A stretch of 64,000 nucleotides of DNA from a virus: IMG/VR virus record IMGVR_UViG_3300020603_000012, positions 1 to 64,000 of that record; one strand, given 5' to 3'. The number at the start of each line of letters is the position of its first letter. The first letter of the stretch is position 1. The translations under genes and the position numbers were made by a program. The notes under the pieces were generated by a model that saw only the letters and a program-made list of their open reading frames with translations, was not told the origin of the DNA and searched no databases. This document shows positions 42,849 through 51,531 of this stretch, piece by piece.

Positions 42849-44098
42849 ATGTTTAGTCTAAATATTGTTACTACCGCGTTACCGCTTAATGGCGCAAGCG
42901 GTGGTGGCGGAGGTGTTGGTGGTAGGTTGCCTAAAATATTTAGTTCAGCACCCCACAGAGCAACGTGCGAACCAAAAGTTATATTGTCTAGTAAAAATAC
43001 TGTAGGGTAATTATAAGAACCGGCAGCAGGTGATACAGTCCATCTAACTTCAAAACGCTTCCATTCATTAGTCAAATTACCATTTACCGGTATGGACACT
43101 CTATCAGAAAGACCGTCTTTTGTAACGCTTATTATTTCACCGCTATTAACATTAGTACCACTCAATAATCTAGCCCAAACAGACATCCTAAATTGTCTTC
43201 CTGGGTTATATTCATCTCTAAATTGCCATGATACATATCTAGGGGTAAAATTAGAAAATTCTGTATATATTGATCTGGCATCTTGTGAACCGTCAGGAGC
43301 TGTTCCGTAGCCAAGAGGAGAATTTTTTGTATTCCAACCATAATCCCATCCACCGCCCCCTGGTTCAAAGAAGCCATCTGGAGGGCATTCTACTCTATCA
43401 ATACGAGCTGAACATGAAATATAATTTGTAGATAAGTTTGGAACATACGCACATAACATAGCCACATTAGAATAAACCGGGTTAGAGCCTCTTGCAGATA
43501 TTTTTGCTCTTAGTCTTTTAACACTATTTCTAGAAATGCTTAAGGTGGAAAGTATAGGAGAGTCTGTGGCAACTGTAATATAGTTTCCTGAATATGGGAA
43601 ATCTAAAGTTTCCCAATCAATAGTAACAGGGGTACTATTACTAGCAGAAGCTGTACAAGACACAGTAAAGGGCCTATCTGCAATAACTTCCACTAATTGT
43701 TGTATATTTTTTATTACAGATATATTAACATCGAGTGGCTTTACACTTAATGATGCAGAACTTGTAAAGTTTGGATGCCTTATATTGGAAGCGCTAAGCC
43801 TACACCTTATTAAAGAATTGTTTAAACTAGTTGTTGTTGACAGAAAAATAACTCTAGTTGTGGCAAAGTTAATATCATTGAAGGTAGAAGATTGATTTAG
43901 AGCTATTTGCCATTGATAGGTTATATTAAAGGTAGGTACTGTGACTCCTGATACTCCAAACGCTATAGTATCCCCATCATATACCGTGACGCTACTTGGT
44001 TGTTGGGTGATTGTTAAATTAGTAAATGGTATTATTGTTAAGGGTGTACCTAATTTTATTATAGGTATTTTAGTGCCTTTTAATAAGCTGAATCTCAC
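42845..44098 (-). CDS. Ig-like domain surface/tail protein
   Basis: A 417-residue beta-rich protein. Residues 28-125 (ITQQPSSVTVYDGDTIAFGV ... YQWQIALNQSS) are an Ig-like domain as found in phage tail proteins; a second follows to about residue 225. Residues 245-400 (WDYGWNTKNSPLGYGTAPDG, then FRMSVWARLLSG) resemble a jelly-roll carbohydrate-binding module. The C-terminus follows a Pro run (PPTPPPPPLAP). Located between the fibre and subtilase genes; probably a fibre accessory or adhesin. Confidence 0.65.
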   Translation of the reverse strand: MRFSLLKGTKIPIIKLGTPLTIIPFTNLTITQQPSSVTVYDGDTIAFGVSGVTVPTFNITYQWQIALNQSSTFNDINFATTRVIFLSTTTSLNNSLIRCRLSASNIRHPNFTSSASLSVKPLDVNISVIKNIQQLVEVIADRPFTVSCTASASNSTPVTIDWETLDFPYSGNYITVATDSPILSTLSISRNSVKRLRAKISARGSNPVYSNVAMLCAYVPNLSTNYISCSARIDRVECPPDGFFEPGGGGWDYGWNTKNSPLGYGTAPDGSQDARSIYTEFSNFTPRYVSWQFRDEYNPGRQFRMSVWARLLSGTNVNSGEIISVTKDGLSDRVSIPVNGNLTNEWKRFEVRWTVSPAAGSYNYPTVFLLDNITFGSHVALWGAELNILGNLPPTPPPPPLAPLSGNAVVTIFRLNI

Positions 44099-44102
44099 TA
44101 CC

Positions 44103-47100
44103 TTATTCTACTCTTATAAACCCACCGCTTAATGCGATGTAAGACAGTAGAACCTCCGTGCTTAATGCATCTAATCCGATTCTTAAATGAATTGGATTTG
44201 CGGGATTATAATCCATAGAAACTAAAGGCAGATTTGAAGTACCGTCGTTTTCCAAAGCATCAGACGCTTGGAATATAACTTTAGTACTTCCACCAACATC
44301 TATTGCTGCCCCGACAAACTGCTTTACCAAAGAGCGAACATTTTTGAGAGTATTTGTTCCGCTCAATTTAATAATATCTGTTGAGGTTTCATCAGACCAA
44401 TTAGGTGGGGTAGTCTGGGTGGCTTGAACTCTGAGATGTTTAGCTACATTACTGTTTGTCATATCAAGATACAGCATACCTCTTAATGATCCGCCTTCTA
44501 ACAATCTATTTCCTAGATCATTTGCACTTAGTGTAATATAATTACTATATTCCATTTGCACCGCGGGGGTCATAGAAGCCATGTAAGGTGTGAGTGTATA
44601 TCTTAAATTACTTAAACTATTAACAGTTGTGTGAGTGCTGTCCCAATCAGCTGAAGTCTCATTTACAGAAGTATAAGTACTATCCCAATCAGCTGAAGTC
44701 TCATTTACAGAAGTATAAGTACTATCCCAGTCGGCTGAAGTCTCTGAAACCGATGTATAAGTTGAATTCCAGTCGGCTGAAGTCTCTGAAACCGATGTAT
44801 AAGTTGAATTCCAGTCGGCTGAAGTCTCATTTACAGAAGTATAAGTACTATCCCAGTCGGCTGAAGTCTCATTTACAGAAGTATAGGTACTATCCCAATC
44901 AGCTGAAGTCTCATTTACAGAAGTATAAGTACTATCCCAATCAGCTGACGTCTCTGAAACCGATGTATAAGTACTAACCCAATCAGCTGAAGTCTCACTT
45001 ACAGATGTGTATGTAGCATCCCAATTAGCTGATGTTTCACTAACGGAAGTGTATGTGGCATCCCAGTTAGCAGAGGTTTCACTGACGTCTGTATATGTAG
45101 CATCCCAATTAGCTGATGTATTGCTAACGTCTGTATAGACATTGTTCCAATCAGCTGATGTTTCACTAACGTCGGTGTATGTGGCATCCCAGTTAGCAGA
45201 TACCGTGGCTATATCATTGGTTACAGAACTATATGCTTGATCCCAATCAGCTGATGTTTCACTAACGTCGGTGTATGTGGCGTCCCAGGTAGCAGAAGTG
45301 TTACTAACGTCGGTATAGACGTTGTTCCAATCTCCGCTTAACACATTTACCGTATCTCTAGAAGATTGAAGAGGTATTAATATTTCATCCACATCAGTTT
45401 TTGTGTAATATAATGAAGATACAAAATTACCGCTAACGGAGGCAAACTCTAAAACCAGTGAATCGACATATCGTTTAGATACAAACTCATCTGCATTTGT
45501 AAAATTAGTAGACAAGGTTTGAGAAGTTGTTAACTTCCCGATCATATTGTCACCTATATCTCTTATGTAGCTATTGCTAAGCGTGTTGTAGGTTGTATAG
45601 GTACCGTTCCATTTTAAGGAGTTGTTATTAACATAATCATATGTGGCATCCCAGTTAGCAGTTACCGGGGCTATATCATTGGTTACAGAACTATAAGCTT
45701 GATCCCAGTTAGCAGTTACCGGGGCTATATCATTGGTTACAGAGCTATAAGCTTGATCCCAGTTAGCAGTTACCGGGGCTATATCATTGGTTACAGAGCT
45801 ATAAGCTTGATCCCAGTTAGCACTGGTTTCGCTTACCGAGGTGTAAGTGCTGTCCCAGTCAGCCGAAGTTTCGCTTACCGATGTATAAGCTTGATCCCAG
45901 TTAGCACTGGTTTCGCTTACCGAGGTGTAAGTGCTGTCCCAGTCAGCCGAAGTTTCGCTTACCGATGTATAAGTTGAATCCCAATTGGCGCTAGCTTCAC
46001 TTACAGAAGTATAAGTACTATCCCAGTCGGCTGAAGTCTCTGAAACCGATGTATAAGTTGAATTCCAGTCGGCTGAAGTCTCACTTACAGAAGTATAAGT
46101 ACTATCCCAATCAGCTGACGTCTCTGAAACCGATGTATAAGTACTATCCCAATCAGCTGAAGTCTCATTTACAGAAGTATAAGTACTATCCCAATCAGCT
46201 GACGTCTCTGAAACCGATGTATAAGTTGAATTCCAGTCGGCTGAAGTCTCATTTACAGAAGTATAAGTACTATCCCAATCAGCTGACGTCTCACTTACAG
46301 AAGTATAGGTACTATCCCAATCAGCTGACGTCTCACTTACAGAAGTATAGGTACTATCCCAATCAGCTGACGTCTCACTTACAGCTGTATATGTAGCATC
46401 CCAATTAGCTGACGTCTCACTTACAGCTGTATATGTAGCATCCCAATTAGCTGACGTCTCACTTACAGCTGTATATGTAGCATCCCAATTAGCTGACGTC
46501 TCACTGACGTCTGTATATGTAGCATCCCAATTAGCTGAAGTCTCACTGACGTCTGTATATGTAGCATCCCAATTAGCTGAAGTCTCACTTACAGAAGTAT
46601 AAGTACTATCCCAATCAGCTGACGTCTCACTTACAGAAGTATAGGTACTATCCCAATCAGCTGATGTTTCACTTACCGAGGTGTAAGTACTATCCCAATT
46701 GGCGCTAGCTTCACTTACTGATGTGTAAGTGCTATCCCAACTAGCAGACGCAGTTTGTAACGGTGTTATAAAAGCTGATTCTTCCCAACTATCCGACAAT
46801 GATCTTACTAGAGTTTCGACACTCCCCCAACCAGCTGAATTAGTTCTGGTTGTACTGTAAACCGAATCCCAACTAGCAGACGCGGTTTGTAACGGTGTTA
46901 TAAAAGCTGATTCTTCCCAACTATCCGACAATGATCTTACTAGAGTTTCAACACTCTCCCAACCAGCTGAATTAGTTCTGGTTGTACTGTAAACCGAATT
47001 CCAATCATTACTATTTCCGTTAAAAGCATAAACTATATTCCTGGCGCTTAAATTAGAACTAACATTTACGCCATTTAAAAATGATATATGTAAAGTGTTT

Positions 47101-50100
47101 GCCCCGGTACCAGGTGTATCGTCACTATCAGAAATTACAGCTGAATTCCCTGCAGTAGCACTATAAAGATCTGTTACTGATAAACTTGCTAGATGGGTAA
47201 GGGCTCCTATGGTAACTTCATTGCTAGAGAGGTATTGCAAAACGGTACTTAATGCAAAATCTGGTTGCCAGTATCCGGAATTGGTTGTTGTTGTATTATA
47301 ATTACTTACCCAGTTATTACTGTTTCTGCCATTTCCTGTTCCTGCTAAATCTATGCTGTTAGAAATATTTAAACCTGCACTAATAGTTACCGTTGTCGAA
47401 TTAATCTCAAATAAATTTCTTCTAACTGTATCCGAAGTGCCGTTACCAACAATAAAGAGACTTGATGACGGTTGATTGTATAAACCTATAACAACCTGAT
47501 TAGATCCGTTGCTAATTAATGATTCACCACCTACGGTGACAGAATTATTACCATAAACATAATTGTTTCTTCCTGCAAAATTACCAGAAAAATTACCTAC
47601 TACTACACCTTGATATCCTAAGCCGTAAGAAAAATTACCGTAAGACTCTGATACACTACCTAGTACACTGTTTTTAATTGTACCTCCGCTAAGATAAGAA
47701 AAATTATCTGCACTGGTAAACCTATAGTTCTCTCTCTCAAAATAAAACCCTGCTGTACCGAATGTTGGTCTATGTACTGTGTCTTGTGAACCACCGTACA
47801 ATACCCAGCCAGCATTTCCAGCTGCAGAACAAGATATTGTTATGTTTTCAAATGCATATGAATCCATTAAATTACCTATAGTAATTTCTAGATCGTTTCC
47901 ATTTTTTGCTCTTACATAAGCATCAAAATAGCCGTATCTGTAAGTATTACTGTTGGTTAAGGTGTTGTTGGGTCTATCTGGTAAAATAAATCCTGTTCCC
48001 GCAGGGGATGTGGAGGGCATTTCCCTTGGTACCCATAATGTAAGAGGGGAGCCACTCTTAAGTCCAGTTAAAACACTAGAATTAGTAAATCTAACTAAAA
48101 CATGTTTAGGAATATTTTTATAATTACCTGTAAGACCTACGTAATCAGTACCTGGTGTTCCAATTTGACTTGTAATAATAGAGACACCAGGGTTCCCTCC
48201 ATTTGCTCTAGACTGTAAATTGACATTTTGTCTTGTTTTTTGTGCTGGTACCCAGTTGGATTGATTACCTATAAATAAATCAAATCTAAACGTGGAGAGC
48301 GTTGGGTTAGCAGAAACCTGAGTACACTGTGCATTATATGATGCTGCTACTATACCGGCGACCCCTGGGTTAACAGCCAGAGTGACAACCTCACCAACAT
48401 TGATTAGAGAATAGTTTGTATTGGTGGTTGAGTTAACTCCAATTAATACCCCTGTCAATCTATCAGTATTTGTTAAAAGTAAAGCGTTGTTAGTGTCAAC
48501 AAATCCACCCTGATTGGCAGTAATAGTTGTAGAAATTTGAAATTGAGGTAGGGTGTGTACAAAAAATCTATTTGTATACCCGCTAGGTAGGTTATAACCA
48601 TAAACATCGCTAACATTACCACCCATGGTCATTTGCCATTCTCGGGTAGCGTTAAATGGCGCGCCTACCCACATTACGTGGGTGTGATCTGAACCCCCGG
48701 TAAAGTTATTAATACCTGCTCTAAAAGTCATTCCGTGTGTAATGGCGGCTCTTCCATCACTTACAAATGTTGTGCCTGGGTCCATGTTATCTACGTTTTG
48801 AATATGAAGTCCGTAGACACCTAGGTTAGGTAAATTCCTTACGGAAGTATCGTAAGTAGGTGATTGGCCTTTAAGTATCAAGCCGCCAGGTAATGCAAAA
48901 GTTGATTCGGAATTAAAGAAATCGTAATTTTGCCGAAGCGTTGCACTTAAGGCAGGGTAATCTGAGTTTTTAACTAGCGTTCCAATCTTAGGTGAAATTA
49001 CTATTCCACCGGCGCTAATTCTATCTGTTACAGTATTGCTTAGTGTTCTTACGTCGTTTGTAGAAAGATAGTTTGTTACTGTAGGTAGTATTTCAGCACT
49101 TTCTTCCCAAGTCGTGGATAGTGCTTGTACAGTGTTCTTAACACTATCCCAACCAGCTGATATTTCTGAAACCGATGTATATGTCGAATTCCAGTTAGCA
49201 GTTACCGGGGCTATATCATTGGTTACAGAGCTATAAGCTTGATCCCAGTTAGCAGTTACCGGGGCTATATCATTGGTTACAGAGCTATAAGCTTGATCCC
49301 AATTAGCAGATGTATCCCTTACAGATGTGTAATTATTATCCCACTTAGCACTATTCTGACTTACTGAGGTGTATGTTCCTCCACCATCGTTCCAGCTTGC
49401 ACTAACAGCAGCTACACTACCATAAACACTATCCCAGTTAGCAGAGTTGTTTCTACTAGATGTATAAACTGAATCCCAATTAGCAGAATTATTTCTACTA
49501 GATGTATAATTGCTGTTCCAATTAGCTGATACAGCAGCAACATCTGATATAAAACTAGATTCTTCCCAAGCATCTGAGAGTGACCTTACTGTTGTTTCGA
49601 CTGATTCCCACCCTCCACTATTATTTTGGGTAGTACTATATACACTATTCCAGTTAGCGGATGTATCCCTTACAGATGTTTCTACACTCTCCCACCCTGC
49701 AGAATTACTTTGTGTAGTACTGTAGGCGGAATTCCAATTAGCAGAATTATTTCTACTAGATGTATAGGTACTATCCCAGTTAGCAGAAGTGGTTCTTGAA
49801 GATGTATAATTGCTATTCCAATTAGCTGATGCATCTCTTACAGATGTTTCAACTGATTCCCAGCCCCCACTATTGCTTTGTGTAGTGCTATATACACTAT
49901 CCCATTCAGCTGAATTTGCTGAAGTTGCTGTATATGCCTGATCCCATTTTCCACTATTTTGTAAGACACTTGTATGTACTGATTCACCTAACGTTTTTAA
50001 GAAAAATATTTCTGCTAAATCTCTGTTACCTGATAATATTTTATATAAGCTAGTAAAGGTGTCGACCGCACTTAAACTACCAGAGACTATTAAGTCACCA

Positions 50101-50249
50101 GGCAAAACTATTTCAGAATTTACCGGGTAAGCTGAAGCAGGTAAAAAATAGTTGTAGCTAGAATCAATTAGATTCTTAAAATCTGCTTCTGACGGAAATT
50201 TGCCAGTCTTAAATGCAGTGTATAATTCAGCTATATTGACAATTGCCAC
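44103..50249 (-). CDS. giant repeat tail fibre protein
   Basis: A 2048-residue protein, GTG start, four bases after a late box. The first 60 residues (IAELYTAFKTGKFPSEADFK) look like a fibre-attachment domain. Two regions (about 95-390 and 1080-1890) are built of tandem 14-residue repeats such as TSVSETSADWDSTY, with Trp, Tyr and Val spaced 4-3-4-3, as in a two-heptad coiled-coil shaft. Between them lies a beta-rich domain with YadA-head-like turns (GNNSVTVGGESLISNGSNQV). The last 140 residues form a separate tip or chaperone-like domain. It is the longest gene in the window and the likely main host-contact fibre. Confidence 0.85.
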   Translation of the reverse strand: MAIVNIAELYTAFKTGKFPSEADFKNLIDSSYNYFLPASAYPVNSEIVLPGDLIVSGSLSAVDTFTSLYKILSGNRDLAEIFFLKTLGESVHTSVLQNSGKWDQAYTATSANSAEWDSVYSTTQSNSGGWESVETSVRDASANWNSNYTSSRTTSANWDSTYTSSRNNSANWNSAYSTTQSNSAGWESVETSVRDTSANWNSVYSTTQNNSGGWESVETTVRSLSDAWEESSFISDVAAVSANWNSNYTSSRNNSANWDSVYTSSRNNSANWDSVYGSVAAVSASWNDGGGTYTSVSQNSAKWDNNYTSVRDTSANWDQAYSSVTNDIAPVTANWDQAYSSVTNDIAPVTANWNSTYTSVSEISAGWDSVKNTVQALSTTWEESAEILPTVTNYLSTNDVRTLSNTVTDRISAGGIVISPKIGTLVKNSDYPALSATLRQNYDFFNSESTFALPGGLILKGQSPTYDTSVRNLPNLGVYGLHIQNVDNMDPGTTFVSDGRAAITHGMTFRAGINNFTGGSDHTHVMWVGAPFNATREWQMTMGGNVSDVYGYNLPSGYTNRFFVHTLPQFQISTTITANQGGFVDTNNALLLTNTDRLTGVLIGVNSTTNTNYSLINVGEVVTLAVNPGVAGIVAASYNAQCTQVSANPTLSTFRFDLFIGNQSNWVPAQKTRQNVNLQSRANGGNPGVSIITSQIGTPGTDYVGLTGNYKNIPKHVLVRFTNSSVLTGLKSGSPLTLWVPREMPSTSPAGTGFILPDRPNNTLTNSNTYRYGYFDAYVRAKNGNDLEITIGNLMDSYAFENITISCSAAGNAGWVLYGGSQDTVHRPTFGTAGFYFERENYRFTSADNFSYLSGGTIKNSVLGSVSESYGNFSYGLGYQGVVVGNFSGNFAGRNNYVYGNNSVTVGGESLISNGSNQVVIGLYNQPSSSLFIVGNGTSDTVRRNLFEINSTTVTISAGLNISNSIDLAGTGNGRNSNNWVSNYNTTTTNSGYWQPDFALSTVLQYLSSNEVTIGALTHLASLSVTDLYSATAGNSAVISDSDDTPGTGANTLHISFLNGVNVSSNLSARNIVYAFNGNSNDWNSVYSTTRTNSAGWESVETLVRSLSDSWEESAFITPLQTASASWDSVYSTTRTNSAGWGSVETLVRSLSDSWEESAFITPLQTASASWDSTYTSVSEASANWDSTYTSVSETSADWDSTYTSVSETSADWDSTYTSVSETSANWDATYTDVSETSANWDATYTDVSETSANWDATYTAVSETSANWDATYTAVSETSANWDATYTAVSETSADWDSTYTSVSETSADWDSTYTSVSETSADWDSTYTSVNETSADWNSTYTSVSETSADWDSTYTSVNETSADWDSTYTSVSETSADWDSTYTSVSETSADWNSTYTSVSETSADWDSTYTSVSEASANWDSTYTSVSETSADWDSTYTSVSETSANWDQAYTSVSETSADWDSTYTSVSETSANWDQAYSSVTNDIAPVTANWDQAYSSVTNDIAPVTANWDQAYSSVTNDIAPVTANWDATYDYVNNNSLKWNGTYTTYNTLSNSYIRDIGDNMIGKLTTSQTLSTNFTNADEFVSKRYVDSLVLEFASVSGNFVSSLYYTKTDVDEILIPLQSSRDTVNVLSGDWNNVYTDVSNTSATWDATYTDVSETSADWDQAYSSVTNDIATVSANWDATYTDVSETSADWNNVYTDVSNTSANWDATYTDVSETSANWDATYTSVSETSANWDATYTSVSETSADWVSTYTSVSETSADWDSTYTSVNETSADWDSTYTSVNETSADWDSTYTSVNETSADWNSTYTSVSETSADWNSTYTSVSETSADWDSTYTSVNETSADWDSTYTSVNETSADWDSTHTTVNSLSNLRYTLTPYMASMTPAVQMEYSNYITLSANDLGNRLLEGGSLRGMLYLDMTNSNVAKHLRVQATQTTPPNWSDETSTDIIKLSGTNTLKNVRSLVKQFVGAAIDVGGSTKVIFQASDALENDGTSNLPLVSMDYNPANPIHLRIGLDALSTEVLLSYIALSGGFIRVE
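44634..46750. repeat. tandem 42-bp coding repeats (14-residue units), block 2
   Basis: Near-identical 42-bp units encoding 14-residue repeats, many differing by one or two codons; interrupted by a non-repeat segment around 45330-45640. Sequence identity suggests expansion by slippage or unequal recombination. Confidence 0.85.
49170..49950. repeat. tandem 42-bp coding repeats, block 1
   Basis: More diverged 42-bp units near the start of the fibre gene, including repeated SSVTNDIAPVTANWDQAY units also found at 45640-45830. Confidence 0.75.
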
Positions 50250-50253
50250 GAAT

Positions 50254-50261
50254 TATTTATT
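50254..50261 (-). promoter_or_regulatory. late-promoter-like box AATAAATA for fibre operon
   Basis: 4 nt before the GTG at 50249 and 2 nt beyond the tmRNA 3' end. Confidence 0.6.
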
Positions 50262-50263
50262 CC

Positions 50264-50664
50264 TGGAGCTGCTGGGATTTGAACCCAGGTCTTGAAAAGA
50301 TTCACTATAAGCCACTACAAGTGTATTCTGGTTGAGATTCATAATATATTAAACCAGACAAAACATATTAAATATAATGATTTTATACGCTTGATAGATA
50401 ACCATTAAAACACATCAAGTCGAAAGCTAGTAACACGCCTTGCTCTACAAGCTTTTATCTACAGCAAGACGATCGAACTAAACTAGTTCGAGTTCGGCTT
50501 CTGCGTCTTCGAAGCCATACTGTGCAAGAACTGCATCAGCTTCTTCTAGACTCATGGCCATGTCGAAGTTATCTTCGGCAATTGATTTGTTTGCTATTTT
50601 TAATTGGAATGCCCCAATACTTGCAACCTATACCTACACCATTCAATCGATTCCATTCAGCCCC
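50264..50664 (-). ncRNA. ssrA: tmRNA (ssrA), one-piece, phage-encoded
   Basis: A 401-nt minus-strand RNA. The 5' end GGGGCTGAATGGAATCGATT (from 50664) matches the conserved tmRNA start, and the 3' end carries a T-arm CTGGG-TTCAAAT-CCCAG followed by CAGCTCC and A. GGGGCTG pairs with CAGCTCC to give the seven-base acceptor stem with the characteristic G.U third pair. CCA is not encoded and must be added. The resume codon GCA is preceded by AAAAATA, as in known tmRNAs. It would rescue stalled ribosomes. No permutation is seen. Confidence 0.88.
50478..50594 (-). other. tmRNA tag reading frame, 38 residues
   Basis: From the GCA resume codon (50594-50592) the frame reads ANKSIAEDNF..., continues through an acidic middle with GFEDAEAE, and ends ELELV before TAG (50480-50478). 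Normal tags are mostly 8-20 residues and end in LAA or similar hydrophobic Ala; this one is far longer and lacks that end. The other two frames give less plausible peptides. Confidence 0.75.
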
Positions 50665-50683
50665 AGTTATCAAAGAACGATTT

Positions 50684-50711
50684 ATTATAATCTATTTATT
50701 CTAAAATTCCA
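50684..50711 (-). promoter_or_regulatory. probable promoter of tmRNA
   Basis: TGGAAT (50706-50711), 16-nt spacer, TATAAT (50684-50689). Transcription would begin about 13 nt upstream of the mature 5' end, leaving a short piece for RNase P. It overlaps the 3' end of the upstream gene. Confidence 0.5.
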
Positions 50712-50920
50712 ATACTTCTGAAAGGAAGCGGTTTTCCATTTTTATCATTAACAGTTATACCGTCAATATGGCCAGCCATATACGAGCCATGGCCTTCCCA
50801 TTTACCACAATACCAAATAGGCTTTACTTCTTTACCTTCTAGAAGTCTTCTTCTGTTAAAGGAAGTCTTATGACCAGGTGTTCTGCTTCCTGCTTGGGGA
50901 TTTGTTTTTGAGGCTGCCAT
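50696..50920 (-). CDS. hypothetical small basic protein
   Basis: A 74-residue protein starting MAASKTNPQAGSRTPGHKTS with many Lys/Arg/Gly residues, then IWYCGKWEGHGSYMAGHIDG, which may be a small beta domain. No family recognised. Located between tmRNA and a minus-strand terminator, so it probably has its own start of transcription; the upstream AT-rich sequence gives no clear -35. Confidence 0.5.
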   Translation of the reverse strand: MAASKTNPQAGSRTPGHKTSFNRRRLLEGKEVKPIWYCGKWEGHGSYMAGHIDGITVNDKNGKPLPFRSIGILE

Positions 50921-50953
50921 ATATTATATATGACTATATTTCTTAAATACTAC

Positions 50954-50982
50954 AAAAAAAATACCGAGATTACTCTCGGTAT
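50954..50982 (-). terminator. rho-independent terminator, minus strand
   Basis: Stem ATACCGAG (50961-50968) with CTCGGTAT (50975-50982), six-nt loop, followed on the minus strand by a run of T. It ends the 51015-51212 transcript. A second small stem (50990-51006) precedes it. Confidence 0.85.
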
Positions 50983-51014
50983 TAATTTTCTACGAAACTC
51001 TCGTAGAGGAGGAA

Positions 51015-51212
51015 TTAAGCAACCTGAAGACCGCTCCTACGAATGGCGCGGGTCAGATCACGAGCATCAACGCGACGAATGCGCGTAGTATACTGATTCT
51101 TCGGCTCAAGAACACGAGCGCGCTTAACGGTAAATTGACCGCCACGGGAACGCTCGATCTTAACGTAAAACGTCTTCGGCCGAAGATCCTTATTTGTATA
51201 ATCGATTGACAT
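51015..51212 (-). CDS. small basic protein, strongly expressed single-gene unit
   Basis: A 65-residue, Arg-rich protein starting MSIDYTNKDLRPKTFYVKIE, with GQFTVKRARVLEPKNQYTTR and a C-terminal RDLTRAIRRSGLQVA helix. A perfect AAAGGAGG stands seven bases before this ATG. The transcript, however, is predicted to begin at the in-frame ATG at 51230, so a leaderless form six residues longer is possible. It is more GC-rich than its neighbours and has its own promoter and terminator. Family not recognised; nucleic-acid binding is likely from charge. Confidence 0.7.
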   Translation of the reverse strand: MSIDYTNKDLRPKTFYVKIERSRGGQFTVKRARVLEPKNQYTTRIRRVDARDLTRAIRRSGLQVA

Positions 51213-51236
51213 ATTCATTCCTCCTTTCATACATTG

Positions 51237-51264
51237 ATAATAACATATGTGTAGAATAAATCAA
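51237..51264 (-). promoter_or_regulatory. early-type promoter for 51015-51212
   Basis: TTGATT (51259-51264), 16-nt spacer, TATTAT (51237-51242), 6 nt to an ATG at 51230 that leads into AAAGGAGG. Confidence 0.68.
51255..51262 (+). promoter_or_regulatory. late-promoter-like box AATAAATC for lysis cassette
   Basis: 8 nt before ATG at 51271; overlaps the -35 of the divergent early-type promoter. Confidence 0.45.
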
Positions 51265-51270
51265 CATACT

Positions 51271-51531
51271 ATGAGCGAAAAGATAAATAATTTTATGAGA
51301 GATTGCGTTTGGATAAGAGCTGCTTTATATTTTTTTATTGCCGCAATCCCGGCATTAATGGTTGATCTCGGTCAGTATAAATCTTTTAGCGAAATAAGTG
51401 ATATTACTGTGGCTATTATCGTTGCTAATTTTCTTCTTCAAGGGTTAATTGCAGTCCGGGCATTTATTGATCAATCTATTAGTCGTACTAAAGAAAGAAA
51501 AGAAAAAAAGGTTGAACTGATAAATGGCTAA
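51271..51531 (+). CDS. holin-like membrane protein
   Basis: An 86-residue protein starting MSEKINNFMRDCVWIRAALY. An earlier in-frame ATG (51247) lies upstream of the late box and is unlikely. Two hydrophobic segments (about 17-37 and 49-68) flank a short polar loop, and the C-terminus is strongly charged (SRTKERKEKKVELING). This layout and its place before an endolysin fit a class II holin. It overlaps the next gene by eight bases. Confidence 0.65.
   Translation: MSEKINNFMRDCVWIRAALYFFIAAIPALMVDLGQYKSFSEISDITVAIIVANFLLQGLIAVRAFIDQSISRTKERKEKKVELING

Noticed and set aside
44627-46396. Plus-strand open frames with KSHLQKYKYYPNQL-type repeats
   Set aside because: They are antisense shadows of the fibre repeats, with no start signals and repeated composition dictated by the other strand.
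44634-46750. CRISPR-like direct repeats
   Set aside because: The 42-bp units are contiguous, stay in one reading frame of the fibre gene and have no unique spacers.
50264-50340. Ordinary tRNA gene on the minus strand
   Set aside because: The T-arm and acceptor 3' strand pair with GGGGCTG some 390 nt away, not with a nearby 5' half; the whole is a tmRNA.
50990-51006. Riboswitch-like element near the small basic gene
   Set aside because: Only a 6-bp hairpin next to a terminator is visible, located after the gene on its own strand; no aptamer-like structure.
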